Shown here: piece by piece, positions 56,853-64,000 of the stretch | How the letters are laid out: the number at the start of each line of letters is the position of its first letter | Numbering within the stretch: the stretch's first letter is position 1 | Source: Actinokineospora sp. NBRC 105648 | GTDB lineage: Bacteria > Actinomycetota > Actinomycetes > Mycobacteriales > Pseudonocardiaceae | NCBI RefSeq assembly: GCF_030269645.1 | Contig: NZ_BSTR01000030.1 | Location: 1 to 64,000 of the forward strand | Length of the DNA: 64,000 nucleotides | Direction of reading: 5' to 3' | Notes under the pieces: generated by a model | Database searches by the model: none | What the model was told of the DNA's origin: nothing | The model's input: the letters and a program-made list of their open reading frames with translations, nothing else | Made by a program: the position numbers and the translations under genes

Positions 56853-57205
56853 GCAGTCGCGGCGCCCGTGAACCTCCGGGCGCCGCACCGCCGCTCCACG
56901 CGGCCGGCCTCAGCTCCGCACGACGCCTGCGGATTCCGGGCGCCACACCGCGCTGCCCAGCCTCGGCTCCGCACGACGTCCGAACTCCGGGCTCCACACC
57001 GCGCTGCCCAACCTCAGCTCCGAACGACGTCCGTGAACTCCGGGCGCCACACCGCGCTGCCCAGTCTCGGCTCCGCACGACGTCCGAACTCCGGGCTCCA
57101 CACCGCGTTTGCCTCGGCTCTGCATGACGCCTGCGGACTCCGGGCACCGCAGCTTCCTCGGCGCCCCTCACCGCGCTCGCCCGGCCGCCGAGCCCACGCC
57201 GGCGA
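56853..57205. repeat. Gene-free region with degenerate ~51-62 bp tandem repeat
   Basis: Between the PCD gene and the Clp_N gene about five imperfect units follow one another from about 56874 to 57160, each starting CTCCGGGC(G/T)CCACACCGCG and containing GCTCCGCACGACGTCC. Units two to four are closest to each other; the first and last have diverged (for example GACGCCTGCGGA in place of GACGTCCGAA). Open frames across it exist only because unit length is near a multiple of three in places; none has a start or family support. No terminator hairpin obvious. Confidence 0.88.
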
Positions 57206-57871
57206 CTACTCGGTCCTGGCGCGTACCCGGGCCTGGACGCCGTCCCGATCGAGCCCCAGCGCGGAGATCTGCGGCTCGTCCGGGACGCCGAGCACGCCGA
57301 GGAGCAGGTGCTCGGGCCCGATGTGCTCGTCCTGCAGGCTCAACCCCGCGCGGTGGGCGAGTTCGAGCACCTTCTTGCTCGCCCCGGCGAAGGGAATGTG
57401 CCCGACGAGTTCGGCGTCGCCGGTCTCCAGCCCGCCCTCCAGCGCCGCCCGCGCGGCGGCCACGTCGAGCAGGTCAGCCAGCGACTCGTCGCGGAGCAGG
57501 GCGAGGAGCAGGTGCACCGGCTTGATGTCGCCGGACTTGGCCCGCCGGGCCACCTCCTGCGCCTCCACGATCGCCGACCGGGCGGCGTCGTCGTAGCGGG
57601 CGAAGACCCGCAGGTCCCCCTCGGCGGTGGCGGGTTCGCTTGGCACGAAACGCTTCTGGGCGGCCTGCTTGGTCACGCCCATGCTCTGCCCGATGTTCGT
57701 CCAGGAGGCACCGGACCGGCGCGCGCGGTCGACGAAGTGGCCGATCAGGTGATCGGCGAGCTCGTCGAGGTGCTGCCCGAGCACCACCGCGTCGGTCAAC
57801 TGGCTGAGCGGGTCGTCGTGCCGGTTCTCGATGGCGGAGATGAGGTCGTCGAGCCTGGGGGTTGCGGTCAT
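57206..57871 (-). CDS. Clp amino-terminal domain protein with N-terminal helix-turn-helix-like segment
   Basis: A 221-residue protein. The first 80 residues (LDDLISAIENRHDDPLSQLT...SGASWTNIGQSMGVTKQAAQ) contain a helix-turn-helix-like segment, IGQSMGVTKQAAQKRF. The rest is a double Clp_N repeat as in ClpA/ClpC: YDDAARSAIVEAQEVARRAK with HLLLALLRDE, and VLELAHRAGLSLQDEHIGPE with HLLLGVLG. No ATPase module is present, so it could act as a stand-alone adaptor or a regulator that senses protein damage. ATG at 57871. Two GTCAAC-N5-GTTGAC palindromes lie directly upstream, suggesting self-regulation. Confidence 0.88.
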   Translation of the reverse strand: MTATPRLDDLISAIENRHDDPLSQLTDAVVLGQHLDELADHLIGHFVDRARRSGASWTNIGQSMGVTKQAAQKRFVPSEPATAEGDLRVFARYDDAARSAIVEAQEVARRAKSGDIKPVHLLLALLRDESLADLLDVAAARAALEGGLETGDAELVGHIPFAGASKKVLELAHRAGLSLQDEHIGPEHLLLGVLGVPDEPQISALGLDRDGVQARVRARTE

Positions 57872-57874
57872 GCC

Positions 57875-57919
57875 GTCAACTCTAGGTTGACGCTCGCTCA
57901 GCGTCAACCCTCGGTTGAC
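57875..57919. promoter_or_regulatory. Two palindromic operator-like sites
   Basis: GTCAAC-TCTAG-GTTGAC at 57875-57891 and GTCAAC-CCTCG-GTTGAC at 57903-57919 (extended to GCGTCAAC/GTTGACGC). Identical half-sites and spacer lengths, with centres 28 bp apart. They lie immediately upstream of the Clp_N gene start; the second overlaps the stop codon of the upstream ATP-grasp gene. They fit a dimeric repressor, plausibly the HTH-containing Clp_N protein itself. Confidence 0.85.
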
Positions 57920-58728
57920 GCCAGGCTCGCGGCGACCGCACGGGCGTAGACCTCCCGGGCGCGCCGCTCCCCGTCCGGGCTGTGCTTGCCGAAGCGCTCC
58001 AGGCAGACCCCGCTGTTGACCTCCAGCACGCGATCCCCACCCGGCGTACCGACGATGTCGACGGTGGCGAACCGCAGTCCCAGCGCCGCCATGGCACCGC
58101 GCCCGAGCGCGGCCAGACGGTCCACTTCGGACTGGTCGGTGCACACCACCGGCACGGCCCCGTGGTGCAGGTTGTGCCGCCACTCGTCCGGATTGGTCCG
58201 CACCTTCCGAAAGGCGAGCAACATCTCCCCATCGAGGAAGACGGTGCGGTATTCATCGGTGACATCCAGGAATGGCGACCAGGCCAACGCAGGATAGTCG
58301 GGAACCAACTCCGCCAACGCCTTGTCGAGTTCATCGAGCGTGCGCGCCCGGTGGACGCCGCGCCCCGCCGACCCGACATTCGGCTTGACCACCACGGGCA
58401 ACTCCCGCAGCCAGTCCACCTCCGGCGACCCACCCCACCCGGGCCGCAACAGGTGGTGCTCCACGCGCTCGACACCGGCCCGCCCCAACACAACCGAGGT
58501 CGCGACCTTGTCGTCGGCCACCTTCGCCGACGCCACGTTGTTGAGCGGGAACGCGTACCCGATCACGAACCGGCGCACCGGACCGAGGGAGATCTCGGCC
58601 ACCCAGTGCCCGCTGTGCCACTCCACCCGCCCACCGAGCCCGGCCACCGCCGAGTCCACATGCCGAACGAACTGCCTACCACTGATCGCGTCGGCACCCA
58701 CGACCCCGCCCAGCGCGTTAGTCACCAC
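57904..58728 (-). CDS. ATP-grasp (RimK/glutathione synthetase-like) protein
   Basis: A 274-residue ATP-grasp protein. The ATP-binding subdomain includes LPVVVKPNVGSAGRGVHRAR, with the lysine and glycine-rich loop, SPFLDVTDEYRTVFLDGEML, and the metal-binding end VDIVGTPGGDRVLEVNSGV with the Asp, Glu and Asn ligands. The N-terminal third carries YAFPLNNVASAKVADDKV. This fold joins a carboxylate to an amine using ATP; the substrates are unknown. Start GTG 58728 or 58725. It ends inside the operator of the downstream Clp_N gene, with 32 bp to that start, so partial co-expression is likely. Confidence 0.88.
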   Translation of the reverse strand: MVTNALGGVVGADAISGRQFVRHVDSAVAGLGGRVEWHSGHWVAEISLGPVRRFVIGYAFPLNNVASAKVADDKVATSVVLGRAGVERVEHHLLRPGWGGSPEVDWLRELPVVVKPNVGSAGRGVHRARTLDELDKALAELVPDYPALAWSPFLDVTDEYRTVFLDGEMLLAFRKVRTNPDEWRHNLHHGAVPVVCTDQSEVDRLAALGRGAMAALGLRFATVDIVGTPGGDRVLEVNSGVCLERFGKHSPDGERRAREVYARAVAASLASTEG

Positions 58729-58838
58729 AGCTCCTACCTGACGACAGCTAGCCCCGCGTCAGCCTAGATCGTCCAGTCCCGATGTAACAGAAGGCAACTG
58801 TGAAGCGACTCGGTGACACCAAAGACAAAAGGAGCGCC

Positions 58839-59141
58839 ATGAACGTGACCATCTCCTTCGATCCCGATGTAGACGACCTGGACGCGGTGCTGACCGCCGT
58901 ATCGGGAACGTTTGACGTACCCGCGCCCGAAGACTCGGCAGTGGAACTCGACGACGAGGTAACCCCGCCCATTGTGGCTGAAGGCGACTGGACTGCCGCC
59001 CGGGTTCGCAGGTACCTCCCGAACCTCGCTGCCGAGGCGCGGAGCCTGGTCAGCCTTGTCGCCTGCGCGAAGTCAGGCACGCTTACCGCCCCCACCCTCG
59101 GGGCATTCATCGGCCGTGGCCCGGAGCAGATCCGAGTGTGA
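58839..59141 (+). CDS. Hypothetical protein of a two-gene cassette (first gene)
   Basis: A 100-residue protein I do not recognise: MNVTISFDPDVDDLDAVLTA, then a strongly acidic middle (APEDSAVELDDEVTPP) and a basic C-terminal half with AARVRRYLPNLAAEARSLVSLVA. ATG at 58839 follows GGAG. The next gene starts in a GTGA overlap with its stop, so the two are made together. The acidic N-terminus and helical C-terminus with a final GAFIGRGPEQI could be a DNA-binding antitoxin-like or regulatory protein, but that is a guess. Confidence 0.7.
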   Translation: MNVTISFDPDVDDLDAVLTAVSGTFDVPAPEDSAVELDDEVTPPIVAEGDWTAARVRRYLPNLAAEARSLVSLVACAKSGTLTAPTLGAFIGRGPEQIRV

Positions 59142-59338
59142 TCGGATCCCTGGGGAAGGCTGCAACACGGACGTGGGGCGTGCCGAAGAGCGCCCGGCCA
59201 TTCGTCCGTCGCGACGGACGCTACGTGATCGCGGAGGACGCTCGGGTTCTCTTCCTCGCCCGGTTGGAAGAACACCACGGTGAACTACTCGAAGCAGCCC
59301 GCGAGTACCTCAACGACAAGGGCGTTGATGCCCACTGA
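59138..59338 (+). CDS. Hypothetical protein of a two-gene cassette (second gene)
   Basis: A 66-residue protein: MIGSLGKAATRTWGVPKSAR, then PFVRRDGRYVIAEDARVLFL and an amphipathic C-terminal helix (ARLEEHHGELLEAAREYLND). GTG at 59138 overlaps the stop of the first gene by four bases. The two small coupled genes resemble a toxin-antitoxin layout by size only; no known toxin motif is seen. They lie between the ATP-grasp gene and ychF. Confidence 0.68.
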   Translation: MIGSLGKAATRTWGVPKSARPFVRRDGRYVIAEDARVLFLARLEEHHGELLEAAREYLNDKGVDAH

Positions 59339-59377
59339 CCAGCGCGCCTGGTAAACGACCCAGGTCCGCGAGCCAGC

Positions 59378-60457
59378 TCAGACGTTGAAGCGGAACTCGA
59401 CCACGTCGCCGTCGGACATGATGTATTCCTTGCCCTCGATGCGGACCTTGCCCGCCGACTTCGCCGCCGCCATTGAGCCCGCTTCGATGAGGTCGGTGTA
59501 CGAGACGACCTCCGCCTTGATGAAGCCGCGTTCGAAGTCGGAGTGGATGACCCCGGCCGCCTGCGGTGCGGTGGCGCCTTGCGGGATGGTCCACGCCCGC
59601 GCCTCCTTCGGGCCCGCCGTCAGGTAGGTCTGCAGACCCAGCGTGTGGAAGCCGGCGCGGGCCAGGGCGTTGAGGCCGGGTTCGGTCTGGCCGACCGACT
59701 CGAGCAGTTCGCGGGTCGACTCCTCGTCCAGCTCCAGCAGCTCGGACTCGACCTTCGCGTCCAGGAACACCGCGTCGGCGGGCATGACCATCTTGGCGAG
59801 TTCGGCGACGCGCTCGTCGTTGGTCAGCACTGCCTCGTCGGCGTTGAAGACGTAGAGGAAGGGCTTGGTGGTGAGCAGGCTCAGCTCGCGCAGCAGCGAC
59901 AGGTCGAGCTCGGCCTGGGCGGCGAACAGGGTGCGGCCGCCGTCGAGGATGTCCTTCGCCTTGACGGCGGCGTCCAGGGTGGGGCGGGCCTCCTTGCGGG
60001 TGCGCGCCTCCTTCTCCAGCCGGGTGACCGCCTTCTCCAGGGTCTGCAGGTCGGCCAGGATCAGCTCGGTGTTGACCGTCTCGATGTCGGCGAGCGGGTC
60101 GACGCGGTTGTCCACGTGCACCACGTCCGGGTCGTCGAAGACCCGGATGACCTGGCAGATCGCGTTGGCCTCGCGGATGTTGGCCAGGAACTTGTTGCCC
60201 AGCCCGGCACCCTCGGACGCCCCCTTCACGATGCCCGCGATGTCCACGAAGGACACCACCGCCGGCACGGTCCGCTCGCTGGCGAACACCTCGGCCAGCT
60301 TGTCGAGCCGGGGGTCCGGCAGGGCGACGATGCCGACGTTGGGCTCGATGGTCGCGAACGGGTAGTTCGCGGCGAGCACGTCGTTGTTCGTCAGGGCGTT
60401 GAACAGGGTGGACTTGCCGACGTTGGGCAGGCCGACGATCCCGAGGGTCAAACTCAC
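59378..60457 (-). CDS. ychF: Redox-regulated ATPase/GTPase YchF (Obg family)
   Basis: A 359-residue universal P-loop NTPase. G1 is GLPNVGKSTLFNAL (Lys15), and VSFVDIAGIVKGASEGAGLG covers G3 and the switch region. The G4 position reads NADE in FLYVFNADE, in place of NKxD, the change that makes YchF prefer ATP. A coiled coil (LEKAVTRLEKEARTRKEARP) and the C-terminal TGS domain (IKAEVVSYTDLIEAG...YIMSDGDVVEFRFNV) complete it. Length equals the family norm. ATG at 60457. It binds ribosomes and affects oxidative stress responses in other bacteria. Confidence 0.96.
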   Translation of the reverse strand: MSLTLGIVGLPNVGKSTLFNALTNNDVLAANYPFATIEPNVGIVALPDPRLDKLAEVFASERTVPAVVSFVDIAGIVKGASEGAGLGNKFLANIREANAICQVIRVFDDPDVVHVDNRVDPLADIETVNTELILADLQTLEKAVTRLEKEARTRKEARPTLDAAVKAKDILDGGRTLFAAQAELDLSLLRELSLLTTKPFLYVFNADEAVLTNDERVAELAKMVMPADAVFLDAKVESELLELDEESTRELLESVGQTEPGLNALARAGFHTLGLQTYLTAGPKEARAWTIPQGATAPQAAGVIHSDFERGFIKAEVVSYTDLIEAGSMAAAKSAGKVRIEGKEYIMSDGDVVEFRFNV

Positions 60458-60733
60458 GGTTGCCGAGTCTACGGACCGGTCGGCGGCCGGGGTCGGTTGC
60501 CTGCCTTAGCGGCAGCGAGTGACCGTGGATCAGCACATCGTCGGGATCTAGACCCGGACGTGTGCGAAATAGTTACCAACACCGTTCCCAGTTTTGATTA
60601 CTAAACGATGTATGTCGGGGGCTGTACATACGCAGCACAGCACCCATTCGCTTGGTAACAAGCTGACCCCTTGCGGCGATGCATGCACACTCCGTGCCAA
60701 AGAGTCTAGATCTCCCCGCAAGGATTAGCCCAA
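60458..60733. promoter_or_regulatory. Intergenic region upstream of the protease, with inverted repeats
   Basis: This gap between divergent ychF and the S8 protease is less GC-rich than its neighbours. It contains GTATGT-N10-ACATAC (60610-60631) and a wider pair, GTTACCAA (60572-60579) with TTGGTAAC (60652-60659). These could be regulator sites for the protease. The local AT-rich stretch (GTTTTGATTACTAAACG, 60591-60607) is a plausible promoter area, but no -10/-35 pair is clear. Confidence 0.45.
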
Positions 60734-60835
60734 ATGGACGCTAGTCACCAGGTCACCCGCAAACAACACTCCGTGAGCGCCCTGCTGTCGTCCGCCAACC
60801 GGAGGTTCCAGGCGCGCGCCCAGCTCACCCGCTGA
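60734..60835 (+). CDS. Small upstream reading frame, 33 codons
   Basis: A short frame, MDASHQVTRKQHSVSALLSS then ANRRFQARAQLTR, basic and with no cysteine. AAGGA lies about 11 bases before the ATG. It ends 16 bp before the S8 protease ATG, so termination there could help ribosomes reach the protease start. It has no recognised family; it could be a leader peptide or simply non-coding. Confidence 0.4.
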   Translation: MDASHQVTRKQHSVSALLSSANRRFQARAQLTR

Positions 60836-60851
60836 GGAAGAAGGAAGTGGG

Positions 60852-63800
60852 ATGACTCAACCCCAACGCCGCTTACGTGGCCGGATCGCCCTCGGCATGG
60901 CGTTCACCACCGCGGTGGCAGGCGTCATGCTGGCGACGATCCCGTCCGCCACCGCCGCCCCCGCCCCGGCGGCCCCCTCCGAGGAGGGCGGCCCCGGCAT
61001 CGGCAAGCACGACCTGGAGCTGTTGACGAAGGCGCAGCAGGCAGGCGAGAAGACCGTCAAGGTCCTCATCTCCACCAAGGAGGGGGACAGCGCCAAGCAC
61101 GTCGACGAGCTGTCGAAGGCGGGCGCCAAGGTCGAGTACCGCGACGACGACATCGGCTACGTGCGCGCCGAGGTCCCGGTCGACAAGGTCAAGAAGCTCG
61201 CCAAGCTGCCCGGTGTCTCCGCGCTGGACCTCGATGAGAACGTCCCGCTCCCCGACCCCCGGCCGACCGGGGCCGTGGACCCGACGCCGCAGCCCGCGCC
61301 CGGGCCGTCGACGCCGCGGGTCAACCCGTACATGCCGACCGGTGACACCAACGCCGCGCAGTTCGTCAACGAGCACCCGACCTGGGACGGCCGCGGCACC
61401 ACCGTGGCCATCGTGGACAGCGGCGTCGACCTCGACCACCCGTCGCTGAACAAGACGAGCACCGGCGAGCGCAAGATCACCGACTGGGTCACCTACACCG
61501 ACCCGACCTTCACCAACGGCGTCAACAACGACGACGACCCGACGTGGATCCAGATGTCCACCCCGACCACCGGCCCGGCCAACGGCCTGCCGGGCGAGTC
61601 GGGCGAGCTGCGCTACGGCGTGTTCAACGAGCGCGACGCCCGCCTCGGCGGCGAGGTCGGCTCGGACGTCGACCGCGACGGCAACCCGGCGGGCAGCAGC
61701 GGCCTGTTCGGCGTGCTGTGGAACCCGACCACCGGCACCGTCTGGGTCGACACGAACCAGAACAAGAACTTCGGCGACGACAAGCCGATGACCGACTACA
61801 AGGTCAAGTACGACACCGGCACCTTCGGCAAGGACAACCCGGCCACCCCGGTCCGCGAGTCCATGCCGTTCGTCGTGCAGACCGACGTGGCCAACAACGT
61901 GGTCAACATCGGCATCGTCTCCGGCGCGCACGGCTCGCACGTCGGCGGCATCGTCGCCGGTAACCGCCTCTTCGGCGGCACCGTCAACGGCGCGGCGCCC
62001 GGCGCCAAGCTGGTCTCGGTGCGGGTCTGCCTGTTCATCACCGGCTGCACCAACCACGCGCTGCTCGAGGGCATGATCTACGCCGCCCGCGACGCGAAGG
62101 TCGACGTGATCAACATGTCGATCGGTGGCCTGCCCGCGCTCAACGACGCGAACAACGCGCGCGCCGAGCTCTACGACAAGCTGATCGACACCTACGACGT
62201 CCAGATGTTCATCTCCGCGGGCAACTCCGGCGCGGGCGAGAACACCGTGGGCGACCCGTCGGTGGCGAACAAGGTCGTCTCCGTGGGCTCCTACATCACC
62301 AAGGAGACCTGGAAGAGCAACTACGGCTCCGACCTCGGCCGCAACGAGAGCCTGCACGGCTTCTCCTCGCGCGGCCCGCGTGAGGACGGCGGCTTCAAGC
62401 CCGAGATCGTCGCGCCCGGTTCGGCCATCTCCACCGTGCCGACCTGGCAGCTGGGCCAGCCGGTGGCGGGCACCTACCCCCTGCCCCCCGGCTACGCGCA
62501 GTTCAACGGCACCTCGATGGCCTCCCCGCAGGCCGCGGGCGCGGCCGCGCTGCTGGTAAGCGCAGCCAAGGCGAAGAACGTCTCGCACTCGGCCGCGCAG
62601 ATCCGCACCGCGTTCAAGTCGACCGCGCGCTTCATCGGCGGTCTGGGCGCCTACGAGCAGGGCAACGGCCTGATCGACACCAAGAAGGCCTGGAACCTGC
62701 TCAAGAGCAACCCGGCCACCACCGACATCACCGCGTCGGTGCCGGTCAACACCGCCCTGTCGTCGTTCCTCAAGACCCCGGGCGTCGGCGTCGGCATCAA
62801 CGACCGCGAGGGCGTCAAGGCGGGCGACCGCTACACCCGCACCTACACCTTCACCCGCACCTCGGGCCCGAACTACCCGGTGACCTACTTCGCGAACTGG
62901 GTGGGCAACGACGGTACGTTCAACTCCCCGCCGGTGGTCACGCTGCCCAAGGGCAGCGCGGTCAAGTACACGGTGAACGTCAACCCGCGCGACACCGGTG
63001 TGCACTCGGCGATCCTGAACCTCGACAGCCCGCTCACCTCGGGCATCGAGACGCAGACGCTCAACACCGTCATCGCGGCCGAGGACTTCACCGCGGCGAA
63101 CAACTTCACCGTCCGCAAGGGTGGCCAGCTGGGCCGCAACGAGGTCGTGAAGTACTTCTACCGCGTCCCGGCGAACACCCCGGCGTTCAAGGTGGACCTG
63201 CAGGGCGGCGGCACCGGTGCCGGTGCGGGCCAGCTGCGCTTCCTGCGCTTCCACCCCTACGGCGTGGGCATCGAGGCCAACGCCTCGACCAACTGCTACA
63301 GCCCGCCGGTCGCCGGTTGCGACCTGGGCAGCCCGACCAGCCGCACGCTGAGCAACCCGCAGGCGGGTGTCTGGGAGGTCGTGGTCGAGGCCCGGCGCAC
63401 GTCGGACACCGCGTTCGCGCCGTACACCCTGACCGCCTCGGTCCTGGGTGCCTCGGTGAGCCCGAACCCGGACACCATCGCCACGGCGACCGCCGGTACC
63501 CCGGTGGCCCGGTCGTACACGCTGAAGAACCTCTTCGGCCCGTTCACCGGCAAGGCGACCGGCACCTCGCTCGGCTCGGCCAAGCGCGGCCAGCTCAGCA
63601 TCGCCGCGGATGAGAACCAGCAATACCCGGTCGTGGTGACCGCCGGTTCGACCTCGCTGCGCGCGAAGATCGGCAAGACCTCCGACGCCGGTGCGGACCT
63701 GGACCTCGCGGTCTACAACTGCACCAGCGGCTCCTGCGTGCTGGCCGGCCAGTCGGCCGACGGCGACTCGGAGGAAGAGGTGACCATCGCCAACCCGGCG

Positions 63801-64000
63801 GCGGGCACCTGGCTGGTCCTGGTCCAGGGCTACGCGGTCCCCGCGGGCACGACGACCTACGACTACCTGGACGTCTTCACCAACAGCGCGTTCGGCTCGG
63901 TGTCGGTGACCGACACCAACGCCAACCGCGCCGCGGGTGCCCAGTGGACGGTGCCGGGTTCGGTCACCGCCAACATCGCACCGGCCGCCGGCCGCGTGCT
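60852..64000 (+). CDS. Secreted S8 (subtilisin-like) serine protease, 3' end outside the window
   Basis: At least 1049 codons, continuing past 64000. The signal peptide (MTQPQRRLRGRIALGMAFTT, then AVAGVMLATIPSATA|AP) precedes an inhibitor-like propeptide (about 40-130; KVLISTKEGDSAKHVDEL...LPGVSALDLDE) and a Pro-rich linker. The catalytic triad is Asp189 (IVDSGVDLDH), His360 (GAHGSHVGG) and Ser555 (NGTSMASP). A large 170-residue insertion separates Asp from His. After the catalytic domain come beta-rich modules, the last (about 930-1010; RAKIGKTSDAGADLDLAVYNC) resembling a PPC domain. ATG at 60852 follows GGAAGAAGGAAG. Confidence 0.93.
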   Translation, partial: MTQPQRRLRGRIALGMAFTTAVAGVMLATIPSATAAPAPAAPSEEGGPGIGKHDLELLTKAQQAGEKTVKVLISTKEGDSAKHVDELSKAGAKVEYRDDDIGYVRAEVPVDKVKKLAKLPGVSALDLDENVPLPDPRPTGAVDPTPQPAPGPSTPRVNPYMPTGDTNAAQFVNEHPTWDGRGTTVAIVDSGVDLDHPSLNKTSTGERKITDWVTYTDPTFTNGVNNDDDPTWIQMSTPTTGPANGLPGESGELRYGVFNERDARLGGEVGSDVDRDGNPAGSSGLFGVLWNPTTGTVWVDTNQNKNFGDDKPMTDYKVKYDTGTFGKDNPATPVRESMPFVVQTDVANNVVNIGIVSGAHGSHVGGIVAGNRLFGGTVNGAAPGAKLVSVRVCLFITGCTNHALLEGMIYAARDAKVDVINMSIGGLPALNDANNARAELYDKLIDTYDVQMFISAGNSGAGENTVGDPSVANKVVSVGSYITKETWKSNYGSDLGRNESLHGFSSRGPREDGGFKPEIVAPGSAISTVPTWQLGQPVAGTYPLPPGYAQFNGTSMASPQAAGAAALLVSAAKAKNVSHSAAQIRTAFKSTARFIGGLGAYEQGNGLIDTKKAWNLLKSNPATTDITASVPVNTALSSFLKTPGVGVGINDREGVKAGDRYTRTYTFTRTSGPNYPVTYFANWVGNDGTFNSPPVVTLPKGSAVKYTVNVNPRDTGVHSAILNLDSPLTSGIETQTLNTVIAAEDFTAANNFTVRKGGQLGRNEVVKYFYRVPANTPAFKVDLQGGGTGAGAGQLRFLRFHPYGVGIEANASTNCYSPPVAGCDLGSPTSRTLSNPQAGVWEVVVEARRTSDTAFAPYTLTASVLGASVSPNPDTIATATAGTPVARSYTLKNLFGPFTGKATGTSLGSAKRGQLSIAADENQQYPVVVTAGSTSLRAKIGKTSDAGADLDLAVYNCTSGSCVLAGQSADGDSEEEVTIANPAAGTWLVLVQGYAVPAGTTTYDYLDVFTNSAFGSVSVTDTNANRAAGAQWTVPGSVTANIAPAAGRV

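Noticed and set aside
56853-57205. Tandem repeat considered as a CRISPR-like array
   Set aside because: The units are themselves the repeating element with no unique spacers, they are imperfect, and no cas gene is near.
60873-63623. A 916-codon minus-strand frame opposite the protease
   Set aside because: Repetitive Arg/Gly/Val translation without start or family; the plus-strand S8 protease has its triad and signal peptide.

Overview
The window comes from the chromosome of a high-GC actinomycete. The best fit is a Pseudonocardiales-type organism (Actinokineospora, Actinosynnema, Saccharothrix or similar); this is an inference. The supporting signs are very GC-rich codon use, many GTG and some TTG starts, GTGA/ATGA stop-start overlaps, a mycothiol gene (mshB), an XRE/DUF5753 regulator paired with a DUF397 protein, and a gene order that from memory resembles the Mycobacterium tuberculosis Rv1165-Rv1205 neighbourhood (typA, lpqW, mshB, fdxC, dapC, dapD, dapE, LOG).

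Layout. 1-4760: a GGGAA microsatellite, two coupled LOG-family genes, two paralogous small membrane proteins and the divergent lysine/peptidoglycan genes dapE and dapD. 4785-5654: a CHAD-domain protein. 5665-23547: a complete type 2 BREX (Pgl) phage-defence operon on the minus strand, in the order pglW-pglX-pglY-pglZ-brxD-brxHI. It is preceded on the same strand by a translationally coupled pair, a DUF262 (GmrSD-like) protein and a HipA-like kinase (23802-26709), which looks like an accessory defence module. 26930-28255: a truncated and an intact HPF/RaiA-like gene, then a SET-domain protein. 28292-32663: dapC, a 7Fe ferredoxin, a GNAT acetyltransferase and an mshB operon. 32793-40837: a dipeptide/oligopeptide ABC transporter (dppBCDF plus a separately placed binding lipoprotein) and an LpqW-like lipoprotein. 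40970-44570: a small acidic protein, an XRE regulator with a DUF397 partner carrying a triplicated motif, and typA. 44773-46974: a small Cys-rich protein, trpS behind a WW leader peptide and attenuator, a 140-bp inverted-repeat element and a NUDIX hydrolase. 46990-52152: a two-component system divergent from a LolA-like exported protein and an ABC exporter. 52230-56513: thiamine transporter genes thiB, thiP and thiQ under a TPP riboswitch, with an opposing hydrolase gene between thiP and thiQ. 56556-60457: a pterin dehydratase, a degenerate tandem repeat, a Clp_N-domain protein with two palindromic operator-like sites, an ATP-grasp protein, an unknown two-gene cassette and ychF. 60852-64000: a secreted S8 (subtilisin-like) protease that runs off the window.

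How the genes work together. The main accessory system is BREX-2, expected to methylate host DNA through PglX and block phage replication. The adjoining DUF262/HipA-like pair is the best candidate for something undescribed. PglX is a base-composition mosaic: its middle (about 16530-18240) has much lower GC than both ends, which suggests replacement of the specificity segment. Regulation is unusually readable here: a trp attenuator, a TPP riboswitch, paired GTCAAC-N5-GTTGAC palindromes, and four response-regulator-like direct repeats arranged as two pairs with 11-bp spacing. No tRNA, rRNA, CRISPR array, transposase or integrase was seen.
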